A DNA stretch of 64,000 nt from Convivina praedatoris (GTDB lineage: Bacteria; Bacillota; Bacilli; Lactobacillales; Lactobacillaceae), in the NCBI RefSeq assembly GCF_933208495.1, contig NZ_CAKOET010000005.1, forward strand, positions 1-64,000. The letters run 5' to 3'. The position numbers were made by a program, and so were the translations under genes. Shown one piece after another: positions 7,818 through 17,581 of this stretch (positions within the stretch are counted from its first letter, which is position 1; every line of letters begins with the position of its first letter). A model generated the notes under the pieces. It worked only from the letters and a program-made list of their open reading frames with translations, had not been told where the DNA came from and did no database searches.

Positions 7818-9101
7818 TTGAAAATCAAGAGCTATCAAATAAACCAACGGGTTAAGTTGGTCGTTGTGCCCAATTGTCAATTTAAAACAGTTCAATTAGC
7901 CGTTAATTTTGCCAGTACGGCTAGTAGTTCTCAATTAGTTAGTCAACGGGCCCTACTATCTTATGTACAGGCAGTCAGTTCTGCCAAATATATTAATCAA
8001 CAAGCAGTTGCTCGTCAGTTAATTTCCCTATTTGGTAGCCAATATCAAACCGATGTGCAACTTTTTGGCAATCAACATCAGGTACGGTTCTTATTACAAT
8101 GTCCTAATCCGCAATATATTAATCAAAATAGTGATTATCTTGAGATCAATTTGGCCTTTATTAGGTCAATGATTTTTGAACCACTCCTAGACTCAGCGAG
8201 CTCATTTAATGCTGGTATTGTTCGTCAAGAAAGACAAAGCTTACTAAATGAATTGTTATCAGTAGCTGATGATAAAGTTGATTTTGCTCTAGCTCAATTA
8301 CGGCAATTAACCATTCCTGTGGTAGCGCTTCAATCTTCAGCATTAGGTACAGTTGAGGAAATCCAATCAATTTCTTCTCAGCAGCTTTATCAGACACACC
8401 AAAGAATGATTTATCATGATCAGGTGACGATTACGGTACTAGGGGATGTAGATGCTAAGCAGCTATTTAAAACTTTTAGTCAATGGCCCTGGGGTGATCT
8501 TGAGTTAGCTGACCAAACTGAACAACGTCCATTTATGGACTTGTCACAGCAAGGATTATCCATTAAGAATGAGCTTAGGCCTCAGATTGAACAGGCAGTG
8601 TTAACCAAAAATTACCTTTTGCCAATTAATCCCAATAGTGATCAACGTTTTACGGCCTTGGTATTAAATACGATGTTTGGCGGTGCTCCGATTTCTAAGT
8701 TGTTTATGAATATTCGTGAGAAACACGCTCTTTGTTACAGTATTGTTAGTCGTTGGCAGTTAGATTGGCGGTTATTGACTGTAATTGTCGGCTTAGGTGT
8801 TGATACAGTAGATAGGGTAAGCAGTATGATTGAAACAGAACAGCAAGCATTAGCAGCCGGTGATTTCTCTGATCAACTATTAGCTGATGTTAAAGAAATA
8901 TTAATTAATGACTATCTTAGTCAATTGGATGTACCGATGAGTGTTTTGTCGATTATTTTACGACAAGAAATGACCCAATTGAAGATCACTCCTCAGGAAT
9001 GGATAGCTAAAATTAATACTGTACAACGTGATGATATTCAATCTTTGGCGCAACAAATGCGGGCTATTTACCAATACAATTTACTGCCTGAGGAGCTCTA
9101 A
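7818..9101 (+). CDS. ymfF: M16 family peptidase-like protein, inactive partner (YmfF-like)
   Basis: 427 aa protein with the M16 fold (for example LNTMFGGAPISKLFMNIREKHALCYSI, the typical second-half motif), but without the HxxEH zinc motif near the N-terminus. It is thus probably the non-catalytic half of a pair whose active half is the next gene. The start is TTG at 7818, giving MKIKSYQINQRVKLVV; no better in-frame start is close by, and AAAGAGAG lies about 12 bases upstream. Its stop overlaps the ATG of the next gene. Confidence 0.85.
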   Translation: MKIKSYQINQRVKLVVVPNCQFKTVQLAVNFASTASSSQLVSQRALLSYVQAVSSAKYINQQAVARQLISLFGSQYQTDVQLFGNQHQVRFLLQCPNPQYINQNSDYLEINLAFIRSMIFEPLLDSASSFNAGIVRQERQSLLNELLSVADDKVDFALAQLRQLTIPVVALQSSALGTVEEIQSISSQQLYQTHQRMIYHDQVTITVLGDVDAKQLFKTFSQWPWGDLELADQTEQRPFMDLSQQGLSIKNELRPQIEQAVLTKNYLLPINPNSDQRFTALVLNTMFGGAPISKLFMNIREKHALCYSIVSRWQLDWRLLTVIVGLGVDTVDRVSSMIETEQQALAAGDFSDQLLADVKEILINDYLSQLDVPMSVLSIILRQEMTQLKITPQEWIAKINTVQRDDIQSLAQQMRAIYQYNLLPEEL

Positions 9102-10369
9102 TGATTAAAAATTATACTAATCTTGGTGAGAAAGTTATTGAAGAGGTCTTGCCAAATGGTTTAAAGTTGATAATGGTTCCTCGTGCCAACTATCATCAAT
9201 GCGTCGCAGTTTTAAGTACCCGGTTTGGTTCATTGACTCAAAAAGTGACCGTGGACGGACAAAATATTTTAGATATTCCAGCCGGAACGGCCCATTTTTT
9301 AGAACATAAACTTTTTGACAAACAAGACGAGGATGCTTTTTATCGGTTTAGTCAGCTTGGTGCTGATGCTAATGCCTTTACAACCAATTTACAAACCAGT
9401 TATTATTTTTCTACTAGCCAAAATTTAGCTGCCTGCTTACAACATTTGCTAGATTTTGTACAAATACCATATTTTGATCAAAGCAAGGTGGTCAAAGAAC
9501 GTGGTATCATCGAGCAAGAAATTCAAATGTACCAAGATGATCCAGAATGGCGTTTGTACATGACCTTGTTGGAACAATTGTATCCTAAATCACCATTAGC
9601 GCTCGATATCGCGGGTAGTCCAGCTTCATTAAAGCAGATTACGGATGACCTGTTATATCAAATCCATCACATCTTTTACCAGCCTAAGAATTTAACTTTG
9701 CAGGTAGTTGGGAAATTTGATCCGACAGCAATTTTTAATTTAGTACAAGCCAATCAAGCCAATAAGGTACCAGCAATAGTTGATTTTAAAACCTTTAACC
9801 CGACTTTAGAAACTAGGCTATCGCAAGATTTCCAAGTTACAGCTAATGTTACTATTCCTAAAGCCGCTTGGGGAATTCGTTTCCCAGCTGGTGATTGGCA
9901 GGGGCTGGCAATGAGTCGACGAAGTTTAGTGGCAGATTTACTACTTGATATTTTATTTGGAGAACAGACTACTTGGTATCAAGATTTGTATAATAAAAGT
10001 ATTATTGATGATAATTTTGACTTCGAATACGTTCTAATGCCCCAGTACCAATATTTAACTTTTTTCAGTCAAACTCATTTTTATACGCAGTTAGAAACTG
10101 CTTTATGTTCACGCTTGGAAAATTACCATGATTACCTCTTAAATCACCAACAAGTTTTTCTTGAATTGCAAGCAGCAACGTTAGGAGAAGCAATTATCCG
10201 GTTGAATTCATTAGAACAAATTGCGCTTCGGGGGGATGATATCTTGTGTGGGGTTAATCTCTTTGATAAAATTGATGTATTAAAGGAAATAAAATTTAAG
10301 GATATACTTGATCTTGCGGATCAGTTGTTTAATCAATTTGAACTCAGTCGAGTAATATTAAAAAAGTAG
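9101..10369 (+). CDS. ymfH: M16 family zinc peptidase (YmfH-like)
   Basis: 422 aa. The inverted zinc motif HFLEH is at residues 65-69, and a downstream glutamate in EQEIQMYQDDP (about 140) can complete the metal site. So this is the catalytic member of the pair. The ymfF-ymfH-rodZ-pgsA order is conserved in Firmicutes. The substrate is not known; such pairs are thought to process peptides. Translationally coupled to the preceding gene. Confidence 0.9.
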   Translation: MIKNYTNLGEKVIEEVLPNGLKLIMVPRANYHQCVAVLSTRFGSLTQKVTVDGQNILDIPAGTAHFLEHKLFDKQDEDAFYRFSQLGADANAFTTNLQTSYYFSTSQNLAACLQHLLDFVQIPYFDQSKVVKERGIIEQEIQMYQDDPEWRLYMTLLEQLYPKSPLALDIAGSPASLKQITDDLLYQIHHIFYQPKNLTLQVVGKFDPTAIFNLVQANQANKVPAIVDFKTFNPTLETRLSQDFQVTANVTIPKAAWGIRFPAGDWQGLAMSRRSLVADLLLDILFGEQTTWYQDLYNKSIIDDNFDFEYVLMPQYQYLTFFSQTHFYTQLETALCSRLENYHDYLLNHQQVFLELQAATLGEAIIRLNSLEQIALRGDDILCGVNLFDKIDVLKEIKFKDILDLADQLFNQFELSRVILKK

Positions 10370-10381
10370 GCGAATAACATT

Positions 10382-11248
10382 ATGTCAGAGGTATTAACTG
10401 AAGCAATTAGTCAACAGTTAAAAGACGCCCGTCAACAGCAGGGATTGTCACTAGATGAATTAAATCAAAAAACTAAGATTCAAACTCGTTATTTAAAAGC
10501 ACTTGAAGAAGGTGATGCAGATACTCTTCCTAGTGCCTTTTATGTGCGGGCTTTTGCACGCCGCTATGCCGAAGCAGTCGGACTTAATCCAGATGAATTA
10601 TTGGGTGAAAGTGAAGAGAGCCCAATTGTGCCGAGTGATTTAAGTTATGCGCACCGTGATGATGATGGTGTCGTTCGAGCTGGTGTAGATCATAATGAGA
10701 GTGCGAAAACTCGTTTAATGGGGTGGGTTCCTAAAATTTGGGTTGGCTTAGGAATTTTTGTTGGACTACTAATTGTCTGGTTAGTGATAACGCAACTGGC
10801 TAGCAGTGGTAAACAAAGTAGTTCACAGAGTCAGGTTGAAGTGTCATCATCTTCAGTATCCAAAGCTAGTTCCTCATCTTCTTCGTCATCATCAAAAAAG
10901 GATGAGATTCAATTGGGACAAGCACAGACCAATGCCCAACAACTAACAACGACCTATAATATTGCCGGTCAGCAAGCTAAAGCCCATAAGTTGGTAATTA
11001 AGGCTAGTGCTACAGGTACAACGGTCAAAGTTAATGATGCTACCAGTAAAATTTTGTTTAATGAAACTGTAGCTGCTAATACCGAGAAAACTGTTGAAAT
11101 TCCAGCTAATACTACAGCTGTTAATGTTCAGTTTGGTACGGTTGCTAATGGTACGGTGTCATTGGATGGTCAGGCAGTTGCTATTAATAATTTGCCTACG
11201 ATGCCAGCACCTACAACCTGGAATCTTCTGTTGAATTTTAATAAGTGA
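10382..11248 (+). CDS. rodZ: RodZ-like cell-shape protein with N-terminal HTH (YmfM)
   Basis: 288 aa. The N-terminal helix-turn-helix, LKDARQQQGLSLDELNQKTKIQTRYLKALEEGD, is the RodZ/YmfM type that binds MreB. One membrane helix lies at about residues 118-140. A Ser-rich stretch (about 145-172) leads to an extracytoplasmic DUF4115-like beta domain. Fits with mreBCD earlier in the window. It sits between the M16 peptidase pair and pgsA, 12 bases after ymfH. Confidence 0.9.
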   Translation: MSEVLTEAISQQLKDARQQQGLSLDELNQKTKIQTRYLKALEEGDADTLPSAFYVRAFARRYAEAVGLNPDELLGESEESPIVPSDLSYAHRDDDGVVRAGVDHNESAKTRLMGWVPKIWVGLGIFVGLLIVWLVITQLASSGKQSSSQSQVEVSSSSVSKASSSSSSSSSKKDEIQLGQAQTNAQQLTTTYNIAGQQAKAHKLVIKASATGTTVKVNDATSKILFNETVAANTEKTVEIPANTTAVNVQFGTVANGTVSLDGQAVAINNLPTMPAPTTWNLLLNFNK

Positions 11249-11259
11249 GTGGTATTACA

Positions 11260-11844
11260 ATGAATTTACCGAATCGATTAACTGTTTTTCGTATCTTCTT
11301 AATTCCCATATTTATGCTGACATTATCAATTCCGTCTACTAATAGCTGGGGTGTTTTAAATATTGGATCCGGGCATACATTACCGTTAACTTGGTTGTTT
11401 GCGGCAATTATTTTTGCTGTTGCTTCACTAACGGATTTTTTGGACGGACAGATTGCCCGTCGTAAAAATTTAGTTACTAATTTTGGTAAGTTTGCCGATC
11501 CCTTGGCAGATAAGTTATTAGTTATGACGGCCTTGATTTACCTTACGGCCTTTGGTGTAGTGGCACCATGGATGACTGCCGTTATTGTAATTCGTGAGTT
11601 GGCTATTACTGGTTTACGAACTTTACTTGTAGAAAATAATGGGAAGGTTTTGGCAGCCGCCTTACCGGGTAAAATTAAAACATTTTCGCAAATGTTTGCC
11701 ATTGTCTTTCTTTACCTGCATAATTGGCCAGTTGCTGGTGTGCCAGTTGGAGAAACATTGTTGGTTATTGCAGTTATATTTACTATTTATTCAGGAATTG
11801 ATTATTTTTGGCAAAATCGTCAAGTATTTTCTGACGGATTATAA
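11260..11844 (+). CDS. pgsA: CDP-diacylglycerol-glycerol-3-phosphate phosphatidyltransferase
   Basis: Makes phosphatidylglycerol phosphate, the committed step to anionic phospholipids. The CDP-alcohol motif is seen in DFLDGQIARRKNLVTNFGKFADPLADK, with several membrane helices, about 194 aa. The ATG at 11260 gives the normal MNLPNRLTVFRIF start; a GTG at 11245 overlapping the rodZ stop is also in frame. A terminator follows at once; cinA, often next, is absent. Confidence 0.94.
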   Translation: MNLPNRLTVFRIFLIPIFMLTLSIPSTNSWGVLNIGSGHTLPLTWLFAAIIFAVASLTDFLDGQIARRKNLVTNFGKFADPLADKLLVMTALIYLTAFGVVAPWMTAVIVIRELAITGLRTLLVENNGKVLAAALPGKIKTFSQMFAIVFLYLHNWPVAGVPVGETLLVIAVIFTIYSGIDYFWQNRQVFSDGL

Positions 11845-11849
11845 AAATG

Positions 11850-11871
11850 AAAGCGCGTTGGCGCTTTTTTT
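11850..11871 (+). terminator. terminator after pgsA
   Basis: AAAGCGC, loop GTTG, GCGCTTTTTTT. Confidence 0.85.
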
Positions 11872-11897
11872 CGTATAAAGAAATGAAAGGATAGGGA

Positions 11898-11911
11898 CGA
11901 ACAAATGTTCG
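11898..11911 (+). promoter_or_regulatory. LexA (DinR) operator upstream of recA
   Basis: CGAACAAATGTTCG: both CGAAC and GTTCG arms of the Gram-positive SOS box with the usual 4-base centre. It lies 9 bases before the -35 box of the recA promoter. Confidence 0.85.
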
Positions 11912-11919
11912 AATTATTC

Positions 11920-11948
11920 TTGATTTTCTATTATTAAACAGGTAAACT
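11920..11948 (+). promoter_or_regulatory. recA promoter
   Basis: TTGATT at 11920-11925, a 17-base spacer and TAAACT at 11943-11948, just after the LexA box. The leader is about 22 bases with AAGGAG before the ATG. Confidence 0.65.
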
Positions 11949-11976
11949 AATCGTAATTAATAAGGAGTTAACTTAC

Positions 11977-13098
11977 ATGGTTGCAAAGAAAAATGCTCAA
12001 AGTAAGCAAGATGGTCGTCGAGCGGCTCTAGATGATGCATTGAAGCGGATTGAAAAAAATTTTGGAAAAGGATCGATTATGACTTTGGGTGATAATGTTA
12101 CTACCCAAGTGGAGACCATTCCTTCTGGATCTGTTAAATTGGATATTGCTTTAGGGGTTGGTGGATATCCTAAAGGACGAGTCATTGAAATATATGGTCC
12201 GGAATCCTCAGGGAAAACAACACTGGCCTTGCATGCAGTCGCTGAAATTCAAAAAGCTGGTGGTACGGCAGCCTATATTGATGCTGAAAATGCTCTAGAT
12301 GTCAAATATGCAGAGGCGTTAGGTGTTAAGAAAGAAGAGCTCCTTTTATCACAGCCTGACACTGGGGAGCAAGGGTTGGAAATTACGGATGCCTTAGTTC
12401 AATCGGGGGCAGTGGATATGGTGGTTATTGATTCGGTTGCTGCTTTAGTACCTCGCGTTGAAATTGAAGGGGAAATGGGAGATGCCCATGTCGGTTTACA
12501 AGCCCGTTTGATGAGTCAGGCGCTTCGTAAGTTAGCTGGGACCTTGAACCGAACGGGTACGATTGCTATTTTCATTAACCAAATCCGTGAAAAAGTTGGA
12601 GTTATGTTTGGAAACCCAGAAACTACTCCTGGTGGTCGAGCTTTGAAGTTTTATTCCACTGTCCGTTTGGAAGTTCGGCGCTCAACTCAAATTAAAGATG
12701 GTTCAGATGTCACTGGAAACTTGACTAAGGTCAAAGTAGTTAAAAATAAGGTAGCGCCACCCTTTAAAGTGGCGGAAGTTGACATTATGTATGGGAAAGG
12801 GATTTCTCAAACCGGTGAAATTTTGGATCTAGCAGTTGATCAAGATATTGTTGATAAAGCTGGTGCTTGGTATGCCTATGAAGGAGAACGAATTGGGCAG
12901 GGCCGTGAAAAGGCCAAAGAATATTTAGATGATCCTGAACATACTGAGTTACGTGCTGAACTATATCATACAGTTCGTCAAGCCTATGGCATTGGTGATG
13001 AGACCGATGAGGCTGTACAAGAAGAACCCGTTGAGCCAGAAGCTAATCAAGAGCTTAATTTGATCGATGATGATCAAGCAGATCAACCAATTTCATAA
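11977..13098 (+). CDS. recA: recombinase RecA
   Basis: Strand-exchange protein and co-protease for LexA cleavage. Walker A is GPESSGKTT, Walker B is VVIDSVAAL, and the L2 region [21 protein letters not shown] is intact. 373 aa with a long acidic tail ([10 protein letters not shown] end). The ATG follows AAGGAGTTAACTTAC. It is preceded by a LexA box, so it should be induced by DNA damage. Monocistronic, with a terminator after it. Confidence 0.98.
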   Translation: MVAKKNAQSKQDGRRAALDDALKRIEKNFGKGSIMTLGDNVTTQVETIPSGSVKLDIALGVGGYPKGRVIEIYGPESSGKTTLALHAVAEIQKAGGTAAYIDAENALDVKYAEALGVKKEELLLSQPDTGEQGLEITDALVQSGAVDMVVIDSVAALVPRVEIEGEMGDAHVGLQARLMSQALRKLAGTLNRTGTIAIFINQIREKVGVMFGNPETTPGGRALKFYSTVRLEVRRSTQIKDGSDVTGNLTKVKVVKNKVAPPFKVAEVDIMYGKGISQTGEILDLAVDQDIVDKAGAWYAYEGERIGQGREKAKEYLDDPEHTELRAELYHTVRQAYGIGDETDEAVQEEPVEPEANQELNLIDDDQADQPIS

Positions 13099-13111
13099 TA
13101 AGTAATTTACT

Positions 13112-13142
13112 AAAAAGAGGGCTAAATTAGTGCTCTTTTTTG
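13112..13142 (+). terminator. terminator of recA
   Basis: AAAAAGAG ... CTCTTTTTT arms with an 13-base loop region after the recA stop. Confidence 0.75.
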
Positions 13143-13235
13143 TTACAATAGACTTGCTTAAGTGAGTCAGTTACTTGAGTTTGTTAGTTATACGTACAGC
13201 AATCACAGTGACAGTATGTTGTGGGGGATGGTTTC

Positions 13236-14120
13236 ATGCCAAAAATGCACCGTGGAAGAACAATCTTTGCTGGTATTTTAGTTGTATTAGCATTGCTAAT
13301 TGGAACAGCTTACCTAACGCGAGATAAAACTTCCTCAAGTGTTTCAATTACAGCCGTTGGTTCAACAGCTCTTCAACCCTTGGTTGAAGCAGCCGGAGAA
13401 GATTATGCCAGAGATAATGCTGGTGTTTTTGTAAACGTTCAAGGAGGAGGAACAGGAACAGGTCTTAGCCAAGTTGCTCAAGGAGCAGTTGATTTAGGTA
13501 ATTCTGACCTTTTTGCTGCAGAGAAAAAAGGAATTAAGGCTCAGGATCTAGTTGATCATCAAGTTGCTGTAGTCGGGATTACCCCGATCTTAAATAAAGG
13601 ACTTAATATTCATGATTTAACTTCCAAACAGTTACAAGATATTTTTACTGGAAAAGTAACTAATTGGAAAGAATTAAACGGTCCGGATCAAGAAATTGTT
13701 GTGATCAATCGCGCCGCTGGTTCTGGTACTCGTGCAGCCTTTGAAAAGTGGGGATTAGACGGGGCTAAGAGTTTAGAAGCACAAGAGCAAGATTCTTCTG
13801 GAATGGTTCGTTCAATTGTTTCTAGTACTCCGGGCGCAATTTCTTATGTAGCTTTTGCCTATGGTAATAGCAGTGTTACTAGTCCGGCGATCAATGGTGT
13901 TGCTGCCAAAGATGAAAATGTTAAAAATGGTACTTATCCAATCTGGTCTTACGAACATATTTATACCAAAGGTAAGCCTAATCAGGCTGTACAAGGATTT
14001 CTTGATTATCTTATGTCCCATCAAGTTCAATCTAAATTAGTACCAAAGTTGGGTTATATTTCAATCCATGATATGGATATTAAACGTAGTATGGACGGAC
14101 AGATAACAGCCAATTCCTAA
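13236..14120 (+). CDS. pstS: phosphate ABC transporter substrate-binding protein PstS, membrane-anchored
   Basis: Phosphate-binding protein of about 294 aa. The phosphate-site motifs AVGSTALQPLVEAAGEDY, GGGTGTGLSQVAQGAVDLGNSD and NRAAGSGTRAAFEKW are clear. The N-terminus has a hydrophobic helix (GRTIFAGILVVLALLIGTAYLTRD) but no lipobox Cys, so it should stay as an uncleaved anchor. The ATG at 13236 follows a GGGGGATGG site; a GTG at 13221 is in frame upstream. First gene of the pst operon. Confidence 0.93.
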   Translation: MPKMHRGRTIFAGILVVLALLIGTAYLTRDKTSSSVSITAVGSTALQPLVEAAGEDYARDNAGVFVNVQGGGTGTGLSQVAQGAVDLGNSDLFAAEKKGIKAQDLVDHQVAVVGITPILNKGLNIHDLTSKQLQDIFTGKVTNWKELNGPDQEIVVINRAAGSGTRAAFEKWGLDGAKSLEAQEQDSSGMVRSIVSSTPGAISYVAFAYGNSSVTSPAINGVAAKDENVKNGTYPIWSYEHIYTKGKPNQAVQGFLDYLMSHQVQSKLVPKLGYISIHDMDIKRSMDGQITANS

Positions 14121-14138
14121 GTCGGGTGGGAGAAGATT

Positions 14139-15062
14139 ATGGATAGTATTACAGAAAAAATCAAGAGACAGTCTGAGTCAACTCGTAAGGATCGTTTCGG
14201 TCGTACACTGAGTTGGACTGCGCTAACTTTTATTGTTTTAGTGGTAGCTTTAATTTTTGCTTTTGTGTTAAGTCGTGGCTTAAATACCTTTATTGCTAAT
14301 AAGGTATCAGTTACTGATTTTTTGTTTGGTACAACTTGGAATCCATCCGTGGTTAATCCAAAAACTCATCAACCTTTCGTGGGTGCCTTACCGATGATTA
14401 TGGGGTCTTTTCTAGTTACCTTTTTATCAGCAATAGTGGCGACTCCATTTGCGATTGGTACTGCTTTGTTTATGACTGAAATCGCTAAAAAACGTGGGGC
14501 TAAAATTATGCAACCTATCGTGGAATTGCTAGTTGGTATTCCTTCGGTTGTATATGGATTCATTGGTTTAACGGTAATTGTACCCTTTATGCGGGGCGTT
14601 GTTGGTGGATCGGGATTTGGTATTTTGTCAGGAACGATTGTTTTGTTTGTGATGATTTTACCCACAGTTACTTCAATGACCGTCGATACCTTGAAATCGG
14701 TACCACGTCATTATCGTGAATCGGCGTTGGCCATTGGTGCGACTCGGTGGCAGATGATTTATAAGGTAATCCTCCGTGCCGCCACTCCTGGTATTTTAAC
14801 TGCTGTGGTATTTGGTATGGCGCGAGCCTTTGGAGAGGCTTTGGCGGTTCAAATGGTTATCGGAAATGCAGCATTAATGCCTACGGGATTGACTACCCCA
14901 GCCTCAACTTTGACATCGGTGTTGACGATGGGAATTGGTAATACGGTGATGGGCTCTTTGCAAAATAATGTGTTATGGACATTAGCTATGATTTTGTTAC
15001 TTATGTCATTGGTCTTTAATTTAATTATCCGCATGATTGGTAGCAAAGGGGAGTTGAAATAA
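14139..15062 (+). CDS. pstC: phosphate ABC transporter permease PstC
   Basis: Membrane subunit of the high-affinity phosphate importer; 307 aa, about six helices. VELLVGIPSVVYGFIGL and the EAA loop ESALAIGATRWQMIYKVILRAATPGI are typical of PstC. GGGAGAAG precedes the ATG. Its stop overlaps the pstA start by one base. Confidence 0.95.
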   Translation: MDSITEKIKRQSESTRKDRFGRTLSWTALTFIVLVVALIFAFVLSRGLNTFIANKVSVTDFLFGTTWNPSVVNPKTHQPFVGALPMIMGSFLVTFLSAIVATPFAIGTALFMTEIAKKRGAKIMQPIVELLVGIPSVVYGFIGLTVIVPFMRGVVGGSGFGILSGTIVLFVMILPTVTSMTVDTLKSVPRHYRESALAIGATRWQMIYKVILRAATPGILTAVVFGMARAFGEALAVQMVIGNAALMPTGLTTPASTLTSVLTMGIGNTVMGSLQNNVLWTLAMILLLMSLVFNLIIRMIGSKGELK

Positions 15063-15946
15063 TGAACGCTAAATTAGCTGATAAAATTGCTACTACGGTT
15101 ATTTATGTTATTGCCGGTATGGTGGCTTTGGTTTTATTCTCCATGCTTGGATTTATCTTGGTACAAGGACTACCTCATCTTTCTTGGCACTTTTTAACTT
15201 CACCGGCGCTTTCCTTTGAAGCTGGTGGAGGAATTGGCATCCAATTGTTCAATTCCTTTTATCTATTAGTTTTGGCTATGGTTATTAGTTTTCCAATTGC
15301 TTTGGGTGCGGCCATTTATTTAAATGAGTATGCGAAGAAATCAGTTTGGACTAATATTATTCGAACTGCGATTGAAATTTTAAGTTCACTACCTTCTGTA
15401 GTTGTTGGTCTGTTTGGCTTTTTACTTTTCGTTGTTCAGTTTAAGTTTGGCTTTTCAATTTTATCTGGGGCGATTGCCTTAAGTATTTTTAATTTGCCAC
15501 TATTAACTCGTTCCATTGAGACTAGTTTGGCTCAAATTCCCTATTTGCAACGGGAGGCGGGGGCTGCTTTAGGGTTGTCCCGCTGGGAAACGGTTTTACA
15601 TGTTGTTTTGCCAGCCGCAGTTCCCTCAATTGTAACTGGAGTTGTCTTATCAGCGGGCCGGGTATTTGGTGAAGCAGCCGCTTTGATTTTTACCGCGGGG
15701 CAATCGGCACCAGCTTTGAACTTTATGGATTGGAATCCTTTCAATATCTCCAGTCCATTAAGTCCAATGCGTCCGGCGGAAACATTAGCAGTTCATATTT
15801 GGAAAATTAATTCGGAAGGAATCATGCCGGATTTGAATTTAGTTTCGGCTGGTGCTTCAGCTGTCCTAATTATTGTTGTTCTTATTTTTAATTTTAGTGC
15901 CCGTAAACTTGGTATGAAGCTCTTTAAAAAGCTAACCAGCTCTTGA
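15062..15946 (+). CDS. pstA: phosphate ABC transporter permease PstA
   Basis: Second permease, 294 aa, six predicted helices. ILSSLPSVVVGLFGFLLF and the EAA loop EAGAALGLSRWETVLHVVLPAAVPSI are typical. Coupled to pstC by a one-base overlap and followed 8 bases later by the first of two ATPase genes. Confidence 0.95.
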   Translation: MNAKLADKIATTVIYVIAGMVALVLFSMLGFILVQGLPHLSWHFLTSPALSFEAGGGIGIQLFNSFYLLVLAMVISFPIALGAAIYLNEYAKKSVWTNIIRTAIEILSSLPSVVVGLFGFLLFVVQFKFGFSILSGAIALSIFNLPLLTRSIETSLAQIPYLQREAGAALGLSRWETVLHVVLPAAVPSIVTGVVLSAGRVFGEAAALIFTAGQSAPALNFMDWNPFNISSPLSPMRPAETLAVHIWKINSEGIMPDLNLVSAGASAVLIIVVLIFNFSARKLGMKLFKKLTSS

Positions 15947-15954
15947 GGTAATAC

Positions 15955-16797
15955 ATGACAAATCCTAATATTGATTTAAAACCGTTAAGTGAGTTTATTG
16001 TTGACGAAGCCCCGGAACGTTATATCTATGATATGAATTCTGGTAAACATGAAGTGGCAATCGCCACCAAAGGTCTCCAGGTACGTTATGGGGATAAGCT
16101 GGCGCTGAGCGAAGGTGATTTAAGTTTTGAGCGTTATAAAATTACTAGTTTGATTGGGGCTTCAGGTTCTGGAAAATCAACTTTTCTACGTTCATTAAAT
16201 CGAATGAACGATGATGTTGCTACAGTTAGTGGTAAGATTATGTACCGCGGATTAGACATTAATTCGGCTGACATTGATGTCTACGAAATGCGCCGTCATA
16301 TTGGTATGGTCTTTCAAAGGCCAAATCCATTTGCTAAGTCAATTTATGACAATATCACTTTTGCCTTAACTCAACGTGGCCGTTATACCAAGGAACAGTT
16401 GGATGAAATTGTTGAGACTAGCTTGAAACAAGCGGCTTTGTGGGACCAGGTTAAAGATGAGTTAAATAAATCGGCCCTAGCTCTTTCTGGGGGACAAGCA
16501 CAGCGTCTGGTAATTGCTCGTGCTTTAGCCTTGAAGCCCGATATTTTACTGTTGGACGAGCCTTCGAGTGCTTTAGATCCAATTTCTTCTGCTCAAGTTG
16601 AAGATACACTGTTAGAGTTGAAAAAAGATTACACAATTATTATTGTGACGCATAATATGCAGCAAGCGGCTCGAATTAGTGATTATACTGCGTTCTTCCA
16701 TATGGGCCGTGCAATTGAATATGATTTAACTCGTAAGATCTTTACCCGTCCTAAAGTAGCGTTGACAAATGACTATATATCAGGTAATTTTGGATGA
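15955..16797 (+). CDS. pstB: phosphate ABC transporter ATPase PstB (first copy)
   Basis: 280 aa ATPase: Walker [11 protein letters not shown]-loop FQRPNPF, signature LSGGQAQR, Walker [13 protein letters not shown], switch His in VTHNM. The FQRPNPF and LNRMND motifs mark PstB. It carries about 40 extra residues before the ABC domain compared with the second copy. GAGGTAATAC precedes the ATG. Two tandem pstB genes are common in lactic acid bacteria. Confidence 0.94.
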   Translation: MTNPNIDLKPLSEFIVDEAPERYIYDMNSGKHEVAIATKGLQVRYGDKLALSEGDLSFERYKITSLIGASGSGKSTFLRSLNRMNDDVATVSGKIMYRGLDINSADIDVYEMRRHIGMVFQRPNPFAKSIYDNITFALTQRGRYTKEQLDEIVETSLKQAALWDQVKDELNKSALALSGGQAQRLVIARALALKPDILLLDEPSSALDPISSAQVEDTLLELKKDYTIIIVTHNMQQAARISDYTAFFHMGRAIEYDLTRKIFTRPKVALTNDYISGNFG

Positions 16798-17558
16798 AAA
16801 ATCAAGATAATATTTTAATAACGCGTGATGTACGGCTTTGGTATGGACAAAAGGAAGCCTTGCATGGAATTGACTTAGACTTTCCTCAAAAAGGAATTAC
16901 AGCCTTAATTGGACCGTCTGGTTCTGGTAAGTCGACTTATTTGCGGGCGCTGAATCGGATGCATGATTTAGAAGATAATGTAACGGTAACTGGCTCCTTT
17001 ACTTTTGATGGTAGTGATATTTATGCGCCAACTACGGACACCGTGGAATTGCGCAAGAAAATTGGGATGGTTTTTCAACAACCTAATCCCTTTCCATTTT
17101 CAATTTATGACAATGTTGTCTTTGGCTTAAGACTAGCTGGTGTACGAGATCGCCAGACTTTGGATGAGGCCGTAGAAAAGTCATTAAAGGCCGCTTCCAT
17201 TTGGAAAGAAGTTAAAGATTCGCTTAATAAGTCGGCTTTGGGACTATCGGGTGGTCAACAACAACGTGTTTCTATTGCCCGTGTTTTGGCTACTTCCCCA
17301 GAATTGTTACTATTAGATGAACCAACCTCGGCTTTGGACCCGGTTTCTAGTCACAATATCGAAGAAACTTTGATGAATTTGCGTGATCAATATGCCATGA
17401 TTATTGTGACGCATTCTATGTCACAGGCATCGCGAATCTCAGATCGAACGGCTTTCTTTTTGGATGGTGATTTAATTGAAGTTGATGATACACGTAAGAT
17501 TTTCTTGGATCCGAGTCAAAAGAAGACCCAAGATTATATTAGTGGACGTTTTGGATAA
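16794..17558 (+). CDS. pstB: phosphate ABC transporter ATPase PstB (second copy)
   Basis: 254 aa, the usual PstB length. Walker [24 protein letters not shown], signature LSGGQQQR, Walker [13 protein letters not shown] and VTHSM are all intact. It overlaps the first copy by 4 bases (ATGA). The two copies are clearly diverged paralogues, not a recent duplication, so they may form a heterodimer or have separate roles. Confidence 0.95.
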   Translation: MKNQDNILITRDVRLWYGQKEALHGIDLDFPQKGITALIGPSGSGKSTYLRALNRMHDLEDNVTVTGSFTFDGSDIYAPTTDTVELRKKIGMVFQQPNPFPFSIYDNVVFGLRLAGVRDRQTLDEAVEKSLKAASIWKEVKDSLNKSALGLSGGQQQRVSIARVLATSPELLLLDEPTSALDPVSSHNIEETLMNLRDQYAMIIVTHSMSQASRISDRTAFFLDGDLIEVDDTRKIFLDPSQKKTQDYISGRFG

Positions 17559-17581
17559 TCTAACAACAGAGAGGTAATAGA

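Noticed and set aside
7818-9101. First M16 gene as a pseudogene because it lacks HxxEH
   Set aside because: Full-length, coupled to the active partner; the inactive/active pair is normal in this family.
14369-14665. Minus-strand open frame inside pstC
   Set aside because: Low-complexity Pro/Ile/Thr-rich product, antisense to a clear pstC gene.
15955-17558. Second pstB as a redundant pseudogene
   Set aside because: Both copies keep all ATPase motifs and are translationally coupled.
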